A stretch of DNA of 64,000 nt from Acrocarpospora pleiomorpha (lineage in GTDB: Bacteria; Actinomycetota; Actinomycetes; Streptosporangiales; Streptosporangiaceae): positions 165,892 to 229,891 of the forward strand of contig NZ_BLAF01000013.1 in assembly GCF_009687885.1 (NCBI RefSeq), written 5' to 3'. Under the pieces are notes generated by a model that was given only the letters and a program-made list of their open reading frames with translations, did no database searches and was not told where the DNA came from. Below, piece after piece: positions 1 through 8,692 of the stretch. A program made the position numbers and the translations under genes. Within the stretch, counting starts at the first letter, position 1; every line of letters begins with the position of its first letter.

Positions 1-344
1 GGCGGGCGCCCGCCGGTCCGGCCGGGCCCGTCTCCGCCATGCGGACGGCGGCCAGCAGCCGGGGCTGCACGGCGAGGTTGGGGCGCAGCCACACCAGGGG
101 GCGGTAGCCGGCCCATTTGATCGCCAGGCGGAGGTTGAACAGGGCCGCGCCGCAGCTCACGTACATGGAACGGCCCCGGGGGTCGCTCACGGTGAGCCGT
201 CGCTCGGGGTCGGCGAACATCTCGACGAACTCCCGGCGGACGACGCGGAACCGCCACGGCTGGGTGTTCAGCACCGACGGCGCCGCGGCGGCCGCGACGA
301 GCAGCCGCCGTGCGCCGAGATCGGTGGCCAGCGGAGCGATCATG
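1..344 (-). CDS. Acg-like nitroreductase family protein, partial (N-terminal part)
   Basis: The reverse strand from 344 encodes MIAPLATDLGARRLLVAAAA, then a VLNTQPWRF motif near residue 24, and runs open off the left edge. A NTQPW motif close to the N-terminus is typical of the Acg subfamily of FMN nitroreductase-fold proteins (Mycobacterium tuberculosis Rv2032/Acg type), which are thought to sequester FMN and are induced in hypoxia. The ATG at 344 is preceded on the same strand by GAAGGAGG, so the start is well supported. It is divergent from the DoxX gene, and the space between them holds two DosR-like palindromes. Only about 114 residues are visible, so the FMN-binding C-terminal half cannot be checked. 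Confidence 0.8.
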
Positions 345-424
345 GCACGCCTCCTTCGTACGCTGTGCCGTCAGGCTCCCGTTCGCGCGTACGCGGGAGG
401 CAGAGCCGGACGGCTCACCCCGGA

Positions 425-465
425 GGGACTTTGGTCCCGTAGATCGGGTCAGGGCCGAAAGTCCC
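425..465. promoter_or_regulatory. Two DosR/DevR-like boxes
   Basis: GGGACTTTGGTCCC lies at 425-438 and GGGCCGAAAGTCCC at 452-465. Both fit the GGGnC-N4-GnCCC core of the DosR/DevR (OsdR) binding site; the first differs from the mycobacterial core GGGACTWWAGTCCC at one base. They sit between the divergent Acg-like and DoxX genes, about 80-120 bp upstream of each start, which is a normal activator position. No DosR regulator is encoded in the window. Confidence 0.6.
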
Positions 466-585
466 ACTGGGGACGGGCCTTGCGGGCCCCGCGCGCGAGT
501 CCTCCAGCCCTAAGCGCCGGCCCGCCGAACCGGTGTCATTGAGGTGCGAGAACAAGACAAGAACCGCTCTCCAAAGGGACTCACC

Positions 586-1128
586 ATGGCCACCACCGAA
601 GGACGCCCCACCGTCCACACCCCCCACCCCCTCAACTCGCAGTCGCGCACGGTGGACTATGTCTGGGCCGTCGCGCGCATCTCCCTCGGCTGGGTCTTCC
701 TGTGGGCCTTCCTCGACAAGGCCTTCGGCTGGGGCCTGGCGACCCCCGCCGCCCGCTCCTGGATCAACGGCGGCAGCCCCACCACCGGCTTCCTCAAGGG
801 CACCGGCGAGAACGCCCTCGGCGGATTCTTCTCCAGCCTGGCCGGACAGGCCTGGGTCGACTGGCTGTTCATGCTCGGCCTGCTCGGCATCGGCGCCGCC
901 CTCATCACCGGCGCAGGAATGCGCATCGCCGCCGCCACCGGCTCCCTGCTCCTGATCTTCATGTGGGCCGCCGAACTCCCCCTCGCCAACAACCCCTTCC
1001 TGGACGAACACCTCATCTACGCCGTCGTCCTCATCGGCCTCGCCCTCGCCTCCGCCGGCAACACCCTCGGCATCGGTGCCTGGTGGTCGCGCACCGCGAT
1101 CGTCCAGAAGTACCCGATCCTCAAGTAG
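586..1128 (+). CDS. DoxX family membrane protein
   Basis: A 180-residue protein with four hydrophobic helices (about residues 25-45, 80-98, 100-118 and 128-146), the size and layout of DoxX-family proteins. The family includes thiosulfate:quinone oxidoreductase subunits and redox-linked membrane partners in actinobacteria; the exact role here is not known. The ATG at 586 is used because AAAGGGA lies just upstream; a GTG 42 bases earlier is in frame but has no ribosome binding site. It shares a promoter region with the Acg-like gene and the DosR-like boxes, which points to redox or hypoxia control. It ends in a bidirectional terminator shared with the universal stress protein gene. Confidence 0.8.
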   Translation: MATTEGRPTVHTPHPLNSQSRTVDYVWAVARISLGWVFLWAFLDKAFGWGLATPAARSWINGGSPTTGFLKGTGENALGGFFSSLAGQAWVDWLFMLGLLGIGAALITGAGMRIAAATGSLLLIFMWAAELPLANNPFLDEHLIYAVVLIGLALASAGNTLGIGAWWSRTAIVQKYPILK

Positions 1129-1141
1129 CCGGCCCCGCCAA

Positions 1142-1172
1142 AAGACGCCCATCCGCAACGGATGGGCGTCTT
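1142..1172. terminator. Bidirectional terminator hairpin
   Basis: A perfect 14-bp stem (1142-1155 with 1159-1172) closes a CAA loop between the convergent DoxX and universal stress protein genes. The left flank has an A-run and the right arm ends in TT. Position between converging stop codons supports a two-way terminator. Confidence 0.8.
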
Positions 1173-1176
1173 GGCA

Positions 1177-2031
1177 TTACGGGCGGACGACGGCGACGGG
1201 GCAGGACGCGCGGTGGAGGACGCCGTGGCTCACCGAGCCGAGCACCGCCGAGCCGAAGGCGCCCATCCCGCGCGAGCCGACCACCACGAGGTCGGCCAGG
1301 CGCGAGGCCTCGGCCAGCGCGGGGATCGGGTGGCCGGTGAGGAACGACTCCTCGACCTTGACGTCCGGATTCCGTTCTCGCCACGAGGCCAGGCGGTGGT
1401 GCACGTCAGCCACCCGATCGTTGAAGACGCCTTGCAGGATCTGGCTGTAGCCGACCGCGTAGGGGGAGAAGATGAGCTCCTGCCAGGTGTAGATCACCTT
1501 CAGCCCGGCTCCGCGCCTTCTCGCCTCGCCGAAGGCGTACTCCAGCGCCGCCTCGGAGTGGTCCGATCCGTCGTATCCCACGACGATCTCCCCGTACGAG
1601 ACCGGGGCCGGCCGTCTGACGACCACGATGGGCCCGGATATGTGGCCTGCCACGCCCAGCCCTACCGATCCGAGCAGCAGACCGGCGAATCCACCCATGC
1701 CGCGGCTCCCCACCACGAGGCAGTCAGCCTCCGCGGATTCGGCTTTCAGCTGTTCCACGATCTGGCCGGGGACCATCCTGGTGACCACCTCGAGGTCCGG
1801 GGCTCGCTCGCGGGCCCGCTCCTTGGCGGCGGCCAGGATGTCCTCCCCGTGCCGGGTGGCGGCCTCGGTCAAGTGGTCCAGGCCCTGCAACGCCAGGTCT
1901 CCCGACCAGGGGTCGCGTACATGGACGATCTTCAGAGTCGCCCCCCTGCGCACCGCGTCGTCCACCGCGTAGTCGACGGCCAGGGCAGCGGATTCCGACC
2001 CGTCGAGGCCGACGACGACCAGTCCAGCCAT
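1177..2031 (-). CDS. Universal stress protein, two tandem UspA domains
   Basis: The 284-residue product has two UspA domains (about 1-140 and 145-284). Each ends with the ATP-binding signature: VVVGSRGMGGFAGLLLGS near residue 105 and VVVGSRGMGAFGSAVLGS near 250, with the following V-x-V-V-R-R/P strand. The first domain opens with VVVGLDGSESAALAVDYA, the usual first strand and Asp-Gly turn. Tandem Usp proteins of this size are common in DosR-type dormancy regulons (for example Rv2005c/Rv2623 in M. tuberculosis), which matches the Acg-like and DoxX neighbours. Only one DosR half-site-like GGGAC (2116-2120) is seen upstream, so direct DosR control of this gene is uncertain. Confidence 0.9.
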   Translation of the reverse strand: MAGLVVVGLDGSESAALAVDYAVDDAVRRGATLKIVHVRDPWSGDLALQGLDHLTEAATRHGEDILAAAKERARERAPDLEVVTRMVPGQIVEQLKAESAEADCLVVGSRGMGGFAGLLLGSVGLGVAGHISGPIVVVRRPAPVSYGEIVVGYDGSDHSEAALEYAFGEARRRGAGLKVIYTWQELIFSPYAVGYSQILQGVFNDRVADVHHRLASWRERNPDVKVEESFLTGHPIPALAEASRLADLVVVGSRGMGAFGSAVLGSVSHGVLHRASCPVAVVRP

Positions 2032-2125
2032 GATGATCTCCCTCCAGACGTGAGCTCTCCTTCATGCGATCCTGCCGACCCGACCGTACGCAGCGGGCGA
2101 ACGTCACTTCCACCAGGGACCTTCG

Positions 2126-2794
2126 TTAGTCGGCTGGATCGGCGATGCGGTAGCCCACGCCAGGTGTGGTGGTGATGACCGGTGGGTTGCCCAGTTTGCG
2201 GCGTAGCCGGCCGATGGTCACGGTGACGGTGTTGGTGAACGGGTCGGCGTTCTCGTCCCAGACCTGTTCGAGGAGTTGCTCGGTGCTGAGGAAGGCGGGG
2301 CCGGCGCGCAGGAGGGCTTCCAGGAGGGCGAACTCCTTGACCGAGAGGTCGAGCCGGCGGCCGTCGCGGGTGGCCGTGCGCCGGGCGGGGTCGAGTTCGA
2401 GGCCGCCCGCCCGCAGGGTCCGGGTGCGGGCGGAGGGTCGCCGGCGGGCCAGCGCGCGGACGCGCAGCACCAGTTCCGGGAAGTGGAACGGCTTGGCGAG
2501 GTAGTCGTCGGCGCCCAGGGTCAGTCCGCTGACCCGGTCTCCTGGGGAGCCGGCCGCGGTGAGCATCAGGACCATGGTTCGGTCGTCACGGTCGGTGATC
2601 ATCTGGCAGAGCGTGTCGCCGTGGATGCCTGGGAGGTCCCGGTCCAGGAGCACGACGTCGTAGCTGTTGAGGTCGAGCTTGGCGGCGGCGGCCAGGCCGT
2701 CGTGGGCGACGTCGACGGCCATGCCCTGATCCCGTAGCCCCTCGGCCAGGACCTCGGCGAGCGAGAGCGCGTCTTCGACCACCAGGATCCTCAC
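2126..2794 (-). CDS. OmpR/PhoB-family response regulator
   Basis: A 222-residue two-component response regulator. The receiver domain (1-115) has the acidic pocket VVEDA near residue 6, the phospho-acceptor Asp in VVLLDRDLPG near 51, the Thr/Ser in MLTAAGSP and the conserved Lys in DDYLAKPF near 100. The C-terminal winged helix (about 125-220) has LSVKEFALLEALL and a VTIGRLRRKLG recognition region, typical of OmpR/PhoB. Its ATG overlaps the upstream kinase stop by ATGA (2791-2794), so it depends on the kinase transcript. Because that kinase appears truncated at its promoter end, expression of this regulator may be reduced or driven from a new promoter. Confidence 0.93.
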   Translation of the reverse strand: MRILVVEDALSLAEVLAEGLRDQGMAVDVAHDGLAAAAKLDLNSYDVVLLDRDLPGIHGDTLCQMITDRDDRTMVLMLTAAGSPGDRVSGLTLGADDYLAKPFHFPELVLRVRALARRRPSARTRTLRAGGLELDPARRTATRDGRRLDLSVKEFALLEALLRAGPAFLSTEQLLEQVWDENADPFTNTVTVTIGRLRRKLGNPPVITTTPGVGYRIADPAD

Positions 2795-3840
2795 GCCGCG
2801 CCCGCCGGCAGTGAGATGGTGACGCGCAGGCCGCCTTCAGCTCGGGCGTGCAGGTCCAGGTGGCCGCCGTGCGCGGTGGCGATCGCCGCGACGATCGACA
2901 GGCCGAGGCCGGTGCCGGAACCGGTGCGGTCGGCGGCGAGCCGCTGGAAGGGCTGGCCGAGCCGGGCGATGTGCTCCGGATCGAGAGCCGGTCCGCCCGT
3001 CTCCACGATCAGCCGCACCGCGGTGCCGTCCGCTGTGGTCGCGACCCGGATCCAGCCGCCGTCCTGGTTGTGGACGATGGCGTTGTCGATCACGTTGTCG
3101 GTCATGCGCGTCAGCAGCGTGAGGCTGCCCTGGGTGCACGCCGTACGCTGAAGACCGCCGTCTTCGGCGGTCAGGTTCTTCGCCGCGAGGTCGGCGGCGC
3201 GGGCGTTCAGGGCCTGTGACACCAGGTCGCTCAGTGTGACGGGGTCGCGGTCGGGGAGCTCGCCGTGCTGGGCGCGGGCCAGGACGAGCAGGCCCTCCAG
3301 GAGGCGATCGACCTGGTCAAGCTCGGTACGCAGCCGGTTGGCCAGCGTGACCGTCTGGGGTGGCGGCGGCTCCGGTTTGGCCAGGGCCACGTCCACCGAC
3401 GCCCGCATGGTGGCCAGCGGGGTGCGCAGTTCGTGGGAGGCGTTGGCGACGAACCGGCGCTGGGCGGCGAAGGACGCCTCCAGACGTTCCAGCAGGCCGT
3501 CGATGGTGTCCGCGAGGTTCTTGACCTCGTCGGCGGGGCCCGGCACGGCCAGCCGCTCGTGCAGGTTCTCGGCGGAGATCCGCCGGGTCGCGGCGGTGAT
3601 CGTCCGCAGTGGTCGCAGCACCCGACCGGCGATGGCGCTGCCGAGCAGGACCGAGACCGCCGCCATCACGACCAGCGCGATCAGCGAGCCCATCAGGAGC
3701 TGGCGCGACTGCATCGACAACTCTGTCTCCAGCTCGTGGATGCGCTGCTGCGCGGCCCCGAGTCCGGGCTGCCCGACGGGTGCGGTGCTGCTCGCTTCGG
3801 TCAGGCCGATGGTGAGGGCCAGCAGGCCGACCCCGGACAT
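2791..3840 (-). pseudogene. Sensor histidine kinase lacking its N-terminal end
   Basis: The 349-residue reading frame has a membrane helix (about 47-70), HAMP linker (70-120), H-box with ASHELRTPL (about 137), N-box DNVIDNAIVHNQ (about 250) and G-box GSGTGLGLSI (about 315), so the catalytic core is intact. The family normally starts with a short cytoplasmic tail plus a full first membrane helix; here the protein begins with MSGVGLLALTIGLTEAS, only about half a helix. An in-frame TGA lies three codons upstream and there is no ribosome binding site. The break coincides with the place where a truncated ABC permease begins on the other strand, so I read this as a 5'-deleted gene. It may still be translated from the ATG at 3840. 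Confidence 0.7.
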
Positions 3841-3842
3841 GC

Positions 3843-5057
3843 GGCATCACCGCGCGCCTGACCTCGATGACGGGCATCATCACCTACCCGCCACCCGACC
3901 ACGACGAGATCGTCCCCGGCCTGGTGCCCTGGGCGAAAGCCGGCATCATCCTCAAGGACGGTGTCGCCCAGGGCTCCTCCTACGCGGCGCTCATGCTCAC
4001 CGGCAGCCACGGTGTCCGCATGCAGTACGACTACACCCACGATGTGGCCGGCGCCGCCACGCAGTCACCTCGCTGGCTGCGCCTGACCCGCGCCGGCGAC
4101 ACCATCACCGGCCACGAATCGCCGGACGGCACACACTGGACGAAGGTCGGCACCGCGCACCTCCCCGGCCTTCCCGCCACCGTCCAAGTAGGGCTGTTCA
4201 CCGCCTCCCCGGGAGACCTGACGATCACGCACACGGGTCTCGGCGCGAGCCTGTCAGCCTCGCGCTTCACCCAGGTCACCGCCACGTTCGACCACATCAG
4301 CCTAGACAGCGCACCGGCCGCCGCCTGGAGCACGACCCCCGTGGGGAAAATGGGCCATACCGACTGGGAGCGATATCACCGGGCTCCCGGGCTCGTCGAG
4401 TCGAACGGCACGTTCACCGTCACCGGATCCGGCGACATCGGACCCCTCACCGACGCGCCGCGCAGCACCGTGTCCAGCACTCTCGTCGGCCTGACCATCG
4501 CACTGATCATCGTGATCGTGGTGGCGGCGCGGTTCGCGACAGGCGCGTCCAGCGGCCGGATCCTGGCGGCGAAGGCCGTCGTGGTCGGCGGGGCGGCCTT
4601 CGTCGCCACTCTGGTCGGCGCGGGAGTGGTCGTGCCGGCCGGCTCGGCGCTGCTGCGGGCCGAGGGCATCAGCGTCCTGGCCGTGTCCGCGCTCACCCAC
4701 CTGCGGGTCGTCGTCGGCGTCGCCGCGCTCCTCGCCGTCGCCGCCGTCTTCACCCTCGCCCTCGCCGCGCTGGTACGGCGAGCCTGGGCGGCGATCCTCG
4801 TCGCGATCTCGGTCATCGTGCTCCCCTACCTGCTGGGAGTCCTTCCGCTGCTGTCGGATGAGGTGTCGAGGTGGTTGCTGCGGATCACCCCAGCCGCTGC
4901 CTTCGCCGTCCAGCAGACGGTGAGAGAGTATCCGCAGGTGGTTGCCTACTACGCGCCCATGAATGGCTATTTCCCCCTGCCCGGGTGGGCCGGGTTCGCC
5001 GTGCTCTGCGGCTACGCCATGGTCGTGCTCGGCCTGGGCGCCTTCCGGCTGAGGTAA
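3843..5057 (+). pseudogene. C-terminal remnant of an ABC-type permease with a DUF1349-like extracellular region
   Basis: From GITARLTSMTG at 3843 the frame is open to 5057. About 190 residues look like the extracellular beta-rich (DUF1349-like) region seen inside some streptomycete ABC permeases (VPGLVPWAKAGII, GSHGVRMQ, RLTRAGDTITGHESPDGTHW). Five membrane helices follow (about 200-222, 230-262, 275-300, 305-328 and 370-390), with a permease-like tail. The N-terminal membrane part and a start region are missing; the first ATG (3867) falls inside the conserved region and has no ribosome binding site. The homology stops at the same base where the opposing histidine kinase is cut, so both are probably products of one deletion. 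Family naming is from memory of similar proteins. Confidence 0.65.
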
Positions 5058-5098
5058 ATGGATTGCCTGTCGCGGGATTCCGGCGGGATGCTCGCGGG

Positions 5099-5824
5099 AT
5101 GCGGAAGACAGCGACCGACCCTCAGGGTGTGCCGGTCATCACTTACCGGAAAGGCGTCCGGGACGGGCTGCCCTGGGCGGACAACGTCGAGGTGGTCGGG
5201 CCCGAGCCGGCCAAATTGATTATGAGTGACTTTGTCGGCTGGGCGGTTTCCGTGCAGGTCGATCTTGGGACAGAGCTCATCGAGAGTGGTGCTCGGCTCA
5301 GCCGGCATGCGCACACGATGTACTGCGATCTGACGGGAACCTTGCCTCCCGCTGACAGTGCGGCGCCGCCGGGGTTCGGGTTCGCTCCGGCGCATGAGCA
5401 TGAGGGCAGGGAGATGGTGGCGGCCATGGTGGCCGCGTATCCGCCCGGGCATCCTGATCATTCCGGGCGTGAGCCTGAGGATGCGTACGAGCAGGAGCTG
5501 GCTCCGCTGATCAGCGGGCAACTGATCGGCGAGCTGCTGCCGTGCAGCTCGGTCGCGGTCGACGGCGGCGGTGCGGTCGTCGGCGGGGTTCTGGTCAATC
5601 AATGGCGGGACGTGGCGTGGATTTCCGAGGTCTTCCGGCATCCGGATAAATCCCCTCCTGGGTTGGGTGCCCGGCTGATTCGGCATGTGCAACTTCGGGG
5701 AGCGGCGGATGGTTTGCCCACCATAGGGTTGGCCGTGTCGTACGCGAACCCCGCCAAACACGTCTACGCCAGACTTGGCTTCGCCATCGCGGACACCATG
5801 ATGACGGTGATTATCGACCCCTGA
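5099..5824 (+). CDS. GNAT-family N-acetyltransferase
   Basis: A 241-residue protein. The C-terminal half has the GNAT core: a beta strand ending SSVAVDGGGAVVGGVLV, an acidic WISEVFRHPD strand, the acetyl-CoA loop region GLGARLIRHVQLRGA (compare Q/R-x-x-G-x-G/A) and the final motif PTIGLAVSYANPAKHVYARLGF, where N-P-A-x-x-x-Y-x-x-x-GF is diagnostic. The N-terminal half is not recognised and may bind the acceptor substrate. The ATG at 5099 follows GCGGG; a longer frame upstream overlaps the permease remnant and is less likely. The substrate is unknown and the neighbours give no clue. Confidence 0.8.
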   Translation: MRKTATDPQGVPVITYRKGVRDGLPWADNVEVVGPEPAKLIMSDFVGWAVSVQVDLGTELIESGARLSRHAHTMYCDLTGTLPPADSAAPPGFGFAPAHEHEGREMVAAMVAAYPPGHPDHSGREPEDAYEQELAPLISGQLIGELLPCSSVAVDGGGAVVGGVLVNQWRDVAWISEVFRHPDKSPPGLGARLIRHVQLRGAADGLPTIGLAVSYANPAKHVYARLGFAIADTMMTVIIDP

Positions 5825-5889
5825 CACTTGTGCCGGACTTGACATTCGGTCGGCGATCCTTGGCCTCTTGGGATACGGATCCTGCCCCC

Positions 5890-5908
5890 TAGTTACTTTG
5901 CGTAACTA
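5890..5908. promoter_or_regulatory. Perfect palindromic operator upstream of the ATP-grasp-like gene
   Basis: TAGTTAC-TTTGC-GTAACTA is a perfect 7-bp inverted repeat with a 5-base spacer, 41 bp before the GTG start at 5949. GTTAC/GTAAC half-sites are typical of MarR/HxlR-type regulators, but none is encoded next to it. The palindrome is AT-rich against a GC-rich background, which makes chance less likely. Confidence 0.55.
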
Positions 5909-5948
5909 GAATGTTCCTATATGTGCCCAAATACTCCCTGGGGGGCAG

Positions 5949-7292
5949 GTGTATAGGTCAAAGGAAATTCCGGGGTCATCGCAGAGCCAGTACGATCTTC
6001 CGCTCGTGGATCCGGAACGAACTCTGGGCCACTGCTCGGCGAGCGCCCTCGCGGCGACGCTCGGCCTCGACCAGGCATGGCACCAGGTCCAGGAGCGGGT
6101 GGCGGCCGAGTCCCTGATGGACCTGGCCGTGCACGGCCGGGGGCACAATCCCTTTCCCGTACGGCCGGCGCTCGCCGTCCTGCACCCCGACGCGGAACCC
6201 GTACTCCGCCGCCGGGTCCAGGGTCTCGTCGAATGCCTGAACCAGCTGGTCAGGCAGTATCCCGCCGACCGGGAACTGCAGGATTTCCTGGCCATTCCCG
6301 CACGCCTGCACCGCTGGATCATGATGGAACCCGCGCCGGAACAGCTGCGCGTCGACTACTGCCGCCTGGACCTGCTGGGCAGCACACTCGACACCGTCCG
6401 GGTCCTGGAATTCAATCCGAGCAGCCCTGGCGGAGTGATCTCCTCCGGGATGGTCAACCGATTCTGGCGTACCTCCAAGCTCGGCCCGGCGCTCGCCGAA
6501 TGGGCACCACACGCCGCCCCCTTCGAGAGCGAGGACTGGTTCGCCCGCTGGCTGCTCCGTTTCGGCCGCGAGCACGTGGGCGATCAGGGGCGCATCGCGC
6601 TCTTCCACTCCCACGAGAGCACGAAATTCGAACTCGACCAGGTACACAGACAGCTGGCCAGGTGCGGACGAGAGGTCGTGGAAATCGAGCCGTGCGACAT
6701 CGATTCCATCGAGGACGTCCGGCTGGGCTATCTGAAATACATTCCCCTGGAGCCAGACGAAGTGCGGCGGTGGGATCATTTCTGCGCCCGCCTCATCGAA
6801 GGCACGCTCGTCGTGCCCAATCCGCTGGGACAACGATGGGTCGCGGAGAACAAACTCTGCCTCGCCGCGCTTTCCGATCCCCGATTTCGCCGGCTCTTCG
6901 GCGAGAGAAACGTGGATTGCCTGGATGCCCTGGTGCCGTACAGCCGCAAGCTCGGGGACGGCATCGAGGGGGACGAAGTCGTCAGTAGGCGGGAGCACCT
7001 GGTGTTGAAGGCGCCCTACAGCTTTCACGGCAAGGACGTGTTCATCGGTTCCGAGTACGACGCGCGTTCCTGGGCCCGAGTGGTGGGCGAACACGAGGGC
7101 TGGCTGGTTCAAGAGCGCGTGCGGGCCGCGTCCGTGGAGACCCATGACGGCCCTTACCTGCACGATGTGGTCGTGCCGGTGCTCGAGGGGAAGGTGATCG
7201 GCTATTCCGCCCGCATGAACGACGGCCTGTTGCTCAACGGCGCTCAGGGCGGTGGGGCGTACGCCATCTTCAGCCCACATGCCCTCAACTGA
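5949..7292 (+). CDS. ATP-grasp-like ligase (glutathionylspermidine synthase-like fold), orphan
   Basis: A 447-residue protein that I place by motifs only. VLEFNPSSPGG (152-162), VVPNPLGQRWVAENK (288-302), LVLKAPYSFHGKDVFIG (351-367), WLVQERV (385-391) and the C-terminal SARMNDGLLLNGAQGGGAYAIF (420-441) resemble the ATP-grasp arrangement of circularly permuted/glutathionylspermidine synthase-like ligases, where E-N-P, K-x-x-x-x-GG-K, Q-E and N-x-G residues bind ATP and Mg. Such enzymes join a carboxylate to an amine. It stands alone, with its own palindromic operator and terminator, so no substrate can be deduced. The GTG at 5949 follows a G-rich stretch; translation could begin further in. 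It could be a peptide or siderophore-like ligase. Confidence 0.6.
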   Translation: MYRSKEIPGSSQSQYDLPLVDPERTLGHCSASALAATLGLDQAWHQVQERVAAESLMDLAVHGRGHNPFPVRPALAVLHPDAEPVLRRRVQGLVECLNQLVRQYPADRELQDFLAIPARLHRWIMMEPAPEQLRVDYCRLDLLGSTLDTVRVLEFNPSSPGGVISSGMVNRFWRTSKLGPALAEWAPHAAPFESEDWFARWLLRFGREHVGDQGRIALFHSHESTKFELDQVHRQLARCGREVVEIEPCDIDSIEDVRLGYLKYIPLEPDEVRRWDHFCARLIEGTLVVPNPLGQRWVAENKLCLAALSDPRFRRLFGERNVDCLDALVPYSRKLGDGIEGDEVVSRREHLVLKAPYSFHGKDVFIGSEYDARSWARVVGEHEGWLVQERVRAASVETHDGPYLHDVVVPVLEGKVIGYSARMNDGLLLNGAQGGGAYAIFSPHALN

Positions 7293-7322
7293 CCCGCGCA
7301 GGTGGATATCACCTGCGCGGGT
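7292..7322. terminator. Bidirectional terminator hairpin
   Basis: A perfect 13-bp stem (7292-7304 with 7310-7322) closes a GATAT loop between the convergent ATP-grasp-like and glycerophosphodiesterase genes. It starts at the last base of the upstream stop codon. Confidence 0.75.
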
Positions 7323-7334
7323 GGCGAGAGGCGG

Positions 7335-8405
7335 TCAGCCGCGCGGGCCCTGGTACTGCTTGGGCAGCTTGTAGCCCCTGCCGGCGAGGACCGCGCGCAG
7401 GCGGTCGGGATAGTCGGTGATGAGGCCGTCGATCCCGTCGTCGATGAGCTTGTTCATGGTGGGCTCGTCGTCGACGGTCCACGGGATCACCTTGATGCCG
7501 AGGCTGTGCGCCTCGTCCACCATCGCCTTGGTCACGTACGGACGGTAGCCGGGGTCGGTGACCTTTCCGTTCTGCGGGAACCCGTGGACGGGCGAGAACG
7601 CGCCGGCCCCGAAGGACTTGATGGCCTTGAGCGGGTTGCCGCCGAAGTCGTCGATGTCGATCCCGCCCAGCCAGGGCGACGCGCCGGGCTGGCCGGTCTG
7701 GAGGAAGTCGACGTTGGTGAGGGCCACCAGCGGGAGCCGCGGCTCGACCTGGCGCATGCGCATGAGCGAGCCCCAGTCGAAGCTCTGGATGGTGACCTGC
7801 TTGAGCATGCGGGCTCGGCGGATCTCCTGGACGGCGACCTGGACGAACTGCTCGCGCGGCGCGGTCTCGGTGGGCGCTCCCGCCTCCACCTTGGTCTCCA
7901 CGTTCAGCATGACGTCGTGCGCGCGGAAGCGCTTGACCAGGTCGAACACCTCGCTCAGCAGCGGCATCCCGGCGCCGGGCGCGGGCCGCTGGCCGGGGAA
8001 GTCCGGCAGCGTCTTGGTCCCGCAGTCCAGCGTCCTGACCTGGGCGAAGGTGAGCGTGTTCACGTACTTGCCGACGTAGGGGAATTCGGGGTCGTTCGGG
8101 GTGACCGGGCCGGTGTCCTGGCACTTGCGGCCGTCCACCCTGCGGTCATGGGTGACGACGGCCTTGCCGTCCTCGGTGATCTGGATGTCGAGTTCAAGTG
8201 TGCTCACGCCGACGCGCAGCCCGTTGGCGAAGGAGTCGAGCGTGCTCTCCACCACGAGGCCGAGCCCGCCCCGGTGCGCCTGGAGGTCAAAGCTCTTGCG
8301 GTGGTGCTTGCCGTACGGGTCGGGGTCGGCGAGTGCCGGACCCGAGAGGGCCACAACGGCCGCTCCGGCGAGTAGGGCCACGGAGGAGCTACGAAATAGG
8401 GTCAT
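7335..8405 (-). CDS. Secreted glycerophosphodiester phosphodiesterase
   Basis: 356 residues with a signal peptide (MTLFRSSSVALLAGAAVVAL, cleavage near PALA-DPD). The mature part is a GDPD TIM barrel: LQAHRGG (about 45) gives the first catalytic His, STLELDIQITEDGKAVVTHD (about 70-90) the metal-binding E-x-D and second His. EVFDLVKRF, NVETKVE (about 160) and the C-terminal VIPWTVDDEPTMNKLIDDGIDGLITDYPDRL are standard GDPD elements. It hydrolyses glycerophosphodiesters to glycerol-3-phosphate and alcohol outside the cell. The usual PENT after the first His is here VEST, keeping the Glu. ATG 8405 has GGAAAG upstream. Confidence 0.92.
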   Translation of the reverse strand: MTLFRSSSVALLAGAAVVALSGPALADPDPYGKHHRKSFDLQAHRGGLGLVVESTLDSFANGLRVGVSTLELDIQITEDGKAVVTHDRRVDGRKCQDTGPVTPNDPEFPYVGKYVNTLTFAQVRTLDCGTKTLPDFPGQRPAPGAGMPLLSEVFDLVKRFRAHDVMLNVETKVEAGAPTETAPREQFVQVAVQEIRRARMLKQVTIQSFDWGSLMRMRQVEPRLPLVALTNVDFLQTGQPGASPWLGGIDIDDFGGNPLKAIKSFGAGAFSPVHGFPQNGKVTDPGYRPYVTKAMVDEAHSLGIKVIPWTVDDEPTMNKLIDDGIDGLITDYPDRLRAVLAGRGYKLPKQYQGPRG

Positions 8406-8692
8406 GTCATCTTTCCTGTTTCGCCCGCACGTAGGTGATCAGCGGAACGGGGATCTGGACAAGACGGCCGCGGATCAGAACCCGGGTGCGGCCAGAGTCC
8501 AACCTGCCGATGATCTGTGACGTCCGAGGAAACGCTCAACAAAGGCAGGACCACCATCTGGAACAGGGAGGCCGCCTCCGCAGGGCGATGTCGGCAAGAA
8601 TTCACCCGATCCCTGGCAGCGGGCCTCATCTGACTGCGAACTCCGGACGTATAGCGGATGGGTCGCCACTACACCGCTATCGGAGGGGCGCT
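8406..8692. other. Intergenic region between divergent genes
   Basis: 287 bp between the start of the glycerophosphodiesterase gene and the start of the LuxR-family regulator. It must contain both promoters. An open frame in phase with the regulator runs through it, but it lacks a ribosome binding site and ordinary protein composition. I see no clear operator, hairpin or small gene. Confidence 0.4.

Noticed and set aside
8435..8692. N-terminal extension of the LuxR-family regulator
   Set aside because: GTG 8693 has a strong CGGAGG site and is followed directly by the conserved ATPase start; the upstream part is unstructured and Arg-rich.
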